Positions 5,596-7,453 of a DNA stretch of 7,453 nucleotides are shown piece after piece. Under the pieces are notes generated by a model. That model did no database searches, was not told where the DNA came from, and saw only the letters and a program-made list of their open reading frames with translations. The DNA lies in contig CAISKJ010000264.1 in the NCBI GenBank assembly GCA_903885885.1, forward strand, positions 1 through 7,453. Reading direction: 5' to 3'. The position numbers and the translations under genes are program-made. Each line of letters starts with the position of its first letter. The stretch's first letter is position 1. Origin of the DNA: an uncultured delta proteobacterium. GTDB lineage: Bacteria; Myxococcota_A; Polyangia; Polyangiales; Ga0077539.

Positions 5596-6981
5596 ATGGA
5601 CGCGCACCCCCGGCACCCGTCAAACTCCCAGACCACGGAGGATTTTCTCCGCACGGTGCCGCTCTTCAAGGGCTGCGACCCGTCGGTGATCGCCCGCGTC
5701 GCCCCCCACGTCGAGATCGCCGAGCACGCCCAGGGGGCCACCATCCTGCGGGCCGGCGTCGCCTCCGACGGCGTGCTGATCCTCCGCTCGGGCAAGGCCA
5801 GCACGGTGTCCGTCAACGCCGCTACGGGCGCCACCACCACCCTCGAGACGCTCCTCCCCGGCGACCACGCGGGCGAGCTCTCGGCGCTCCTCACGGCCGC
5901 GCAGCCGCACGCGCTCGTCGCCGACGCCGCGTCGGTCACCCTGCGCCTCCGCGCCGACCTCGTCGACACCCTCGCGACCAAGGTCCCCGGCTTCGCCCTC
6001 GCCCTCGCGCGGCGCCTCGCGATGCGCGCCATTCAGCTCGGCGTCTCGTCGCTGCGCGCGGGCTCGCCCACCATGGCCCCGCCCGCCGCGGCGCCCGCCG
6101 CCATCGGCCCCCGCGAGCCCGCCGCGCCCGCCAGGGGCCCGAAGGGCATCCCCTTCGTCGAGGTGAGCGAGTACGACGTCACCGCGAAGGTCATCGCCAT
6201 GGTGCCTTCGAAGATCATCCTGCTGCACCGGATGATCCCGCTGCGCGTCACCCCCGGCGGGCTCACCATCGGCATGGTGAACCCGCGCAACACCGCGGCG
6301 CTCACCGAGCTGCAGCACGTGCTCCAGCGCGTGGAGTTCGACGTCGTGGCCATCAGCGTCGACGACTACCTCCAGGCCCTCACGCGCTTTCGCATCGAGG
6401 CCCCGCACCGCGACGGGCCGCGCGGCGACGGCGTCACCGCCGAGTCGCTGGGCTTCGAAGCGGTCGACGCCACCGCCGATGACGTGCGGCAGGTGCGGGT
6501 CATCGGCGACGAGGTGGTGCGCGCGCTCAACCGCGTCATCGCCGCGGGCCTGTCGCGCGAGGCGTCGGACATTCACATCGAGCCCGAGGCGGCCGGGGTG
6601 CGCGTGCGCTTCCGCGTCAACGGCGTGCTCAACGACTGGTCCGAGACCATGCCCGCCTCCTTCGCGCGCGGCATGGTGGCGCGCGTCAAGATCCTCGCGG
6701 GCCTCGACATCACCGAGCGTCGCTTCCCGCAAGACGGCCGCATCGGCATGACCGCGGGCACCCGCGAGCTCGACCTGCGCATCTCGACCATGCCCACCGG
6801 GCGCGGCGAGAAGGTGGTGATCCGCGTGCTCGAAGGCGGCGGCATGATGCGCCCCCTCGAGCAGGTGTTCGTCGACCCCGCGGTGCTCACCGTGGCGCGC
6901 AGGGCCATTCAGCGCCCCTACGGCGGCGTGCTCATCGCGGGCGGCACCGGGTCGGGCAAGAGCTCGAGGCACGACGGATGA
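5596..6981 (+). CDS. GspE/PilB-family ATPase with N-terminal cyclic-nucleotide-binding-like domain, truncated at Walker A
   Basis: This 461-aa frame has three parts. Residues about 17-145 form a CRP-like cyclic-nucleotide-binding fold (LFKG, GDHAGELSALL at 89-99). The phosphate-cassette Arg appears replaced by His105, so binding is doubtful. After a Pro/Ala linker (about 155-184), residues 187-262 match the GspE N-terminal domain (SKIILLHRMIPLRVTPGGL, VNPRN). Residues about 296-457 match the N-terminal part of the type II secretion/pilus ATPase: SREASDIHIEP (320-330), VRFRVNGVL, RVKILAGLDITERRFPQDGR (363-382) and Walker A GGTGSGKSS (449-457). The frame then ends after RHDG. Walker B, the Asp and His boxes and roughly 200 or more usual residues are missing, so ATPase activity is not expected. 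ATG 5596 has no strong ribosome binding site. It could be a pseudogene, a regulatory remnant or an assembly error. Confidence 0.85.
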   Translation: MDAHPRHPSNSQTTEDFLRTVPLFKGCDPSVIARVAPHVEIAEHAQGATILRAGVASDGVLILRSGKASTVSVNAATGATTTLETLLPGDHAGELSALLTAAQPHALVADAASVTLRLRADLVDTLATKVPGFALALARRLAMRAIQLGVSSLRAGSPTMAPPAAAPAAIGPREPAAPARGPKGIPFVEVSEYDVTAKVIAMVPSKIILLHRMIPLRVTPGGLTIGMVNPRNTAALTELQHVLQRVEFDVVAISVDDYLQALTRFRIEAPHRDGPRGDGVTAESLGFEAVDATADDVRQVRVIGDEVVRALNRVIAAGLSREASDIHIEPEAAGVRVRFRVNGVLNDWSETMPASFARGMVARVKILAGLDITERRFPQDGRIGMTAGTRELDLRISTMPTGRGEKVVIRVLEGGGMMRPLEQVFVDPAVLTVARRAIQRPYGGVLIAGGTGSGKSSRHDG

Positions 6982-7019
6982 TCTCGGCGAGCGAGGCCCT
7001 CCTCGCCGTCGCCGACTGA
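6966..7019 (+). pseudogene. Out-of-frame remnant of the ATPase C-terminus
   Basis: In the frame shifted relative to the truncated ATPase, the bases after Walker A read EARRMISASEALLAVAD and then TGA (7017-7019). This short helical tail resembles the extreme C-terminus of GspE/PilB-type proteins, which usually end in a similar 'GxxTxxEvLRV' type helix. Walker A sits directly next to it, which suggests that several hundred bases between them were deleted and the frame changed. The likeness is short and judged by eye. Confidence 0.4.
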
Positions 7020-7024
7020 GGGGA
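7020..7024 (+). promoter_or_regulatory. Strong ribosome binding site for the helical-repeat gene
   Basis: GGGGA directly follows the TGA at 7017-7019 and lies 7 bases before the ATG at 7032. It is among the clearest plus-strand sites in the window and supports start 7032 rather than the overlapping out-of-frame ATG at 7025. Confidence 0.6.
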
Positions 7025-7031
7025 ATGCATC

Positions 7032-7453
7032 ATGGACGTTCTGCTCGCGCTCACCGATCACCCCGCCGTCGCACTCGTCGCGGGCGGCATCTGCCTCGGC
7101 GCCATGGTGGTCTCGCGGCTCCTCCAGCGCGGCGCCAGCGACGACGTCCCCGGCCTCGACGGCATGCTCTCGGCGGGCCGCTACCACGACGCCGCGATGC
7201 TCTGCCTCCGCCACGAGCGCTTCGCCGAGGCGCAAGAGCTCTTTCTCCGCGCGCAGGAGCCCGCGCGCGCCGCGCAGATCGCCGCGCGCCTCGGCAACCA
7301 CCGCCTCGCGGGCGAGCTCTACGAGCGCGCGGGCGAGCTCCGCCGCGCCGCCGCCGCGTACGAGCGCGCGGGCATGGGCCCCAAGGCGCGCGAGCTCCTC
7401 GCCGCCGCGGGCGCCGACCCCGAAGGCAACCCCGCGCCCGCCGACGCGACGCC
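7032..7453 (+). CDS. Membrane-anchored helical-repeat (TPR-like) protein, cut by window edge
   Basis: From ATG 7032 the frame stays open to the window end, giving 140 codons. Residues about 12-31 (AVALVAGGICLGAMVVSRLL) form one hydrophobic segment, likely an N-terminal membrane anchor, with the rest soluble. From about residue 45 onward it consists of short amphipathic helices repeating every 18-20 residues, such as FAEAQELFLRAQE, HRLAGELYERAGE and LRRAAAAYERAG. This is the Ala/Tyr/Gly pattern of tetratricopeptide-like repeats, which usually serve as protein-binding scaffolds. The gene starts 12 bases after the residual stop of the secretion-ATPase gene, in the same direction, and is probably co-transcribed. 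A role beside a secretion or pilus system is plausible from that position, but no partner is shown. The C-terminal part is not visible, so further domains cannot be excluded. Confidence 0.8.
   Translation, partial: MDVLLALTDHPAVALVAGGICLGAMVVSRLLQRGASDDVPGLDGMLSAGRYHDAAMLCLRHERFAEAQELFLRAQEPARAAQIAARLGNHRLAGELYERAGELRRAAAAYERAGMGPKARELLAAAGADPEGNPAPADAT

Noticed and set aside
5620..6972. A 450-codon minus-strand open frame opposite the secretion-ATPase gene
   Set aside because: It shows the same high-GC shadow pattern, while the plus strand carries recognisable domains throughout.

Overview
The window is very GC-rich and gene-dense, with short gaps and strong G/C bias at third codon positions. 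That bias produces long antisense open frames over nearly every real gene. Base composition, together with a CRP-like/GspE-N/secretion-ATPase protein and helical-repeat proteins, suggests a myxobacterium-like member of Myxococcota. This is an inference, since no rRNA or marker gene is present.

Left half (1-2837, minus strand): four co-directional genes lie in close succession and look like one operon, read right to left. They are (i) a 158-aa protein of unknown function with a faint resemblance to the Imm5-like 'putative immunity protein' group; (ii) a 375-aa iron-sulfur protein with two N-terminal cysteine clusters and two CCG-type domains (GlpC/GlcF/HdrB-like); (iii) a diacylglycerol/lipid kinase of the YegS/DgkB type; and (iv) the start of a MerR-family regulator that runs off the left edge.

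Centre (2838-2974): a 137-base divergent promoter region. A good inverted repeat (AAGTGA-N13-TCACTT) lies between two candidate -35 boxes that face in opposite directions.

Right half (2975-7453, plus strand): livM, a branched-chain amino-acid ABC permease, overlaps by ATGA with a single 511-aa gene in which LivG and LivF are fused into one tandem ATPase. The partner permease livH and the binding protein livJ/K are absent from this window. After a 99-base gap holding a hairpin and a candidate promoter comes a type II secretion/type IV pilus ATPase relative with an N-terminal cyclic-nucleotide-binding-like domain. Its reading frame ends six residues after the Walker A lysine. A 17-residue stretch resembling the normal C-terminal end follows in another frame, so the gene appears to have lost its catalytic core. 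A membrane-anchored helical-repeat (TPR-like) protein starts 12 bases later behind a strong ribosome binding site and runs off the right edge.

The two most notable observations are the LivG-LivF fusion and the secretion-ATPase gene broken at its Walker A motif. I see no RNA genes, CRISPR arrays, insertion sequences or attachment sites.
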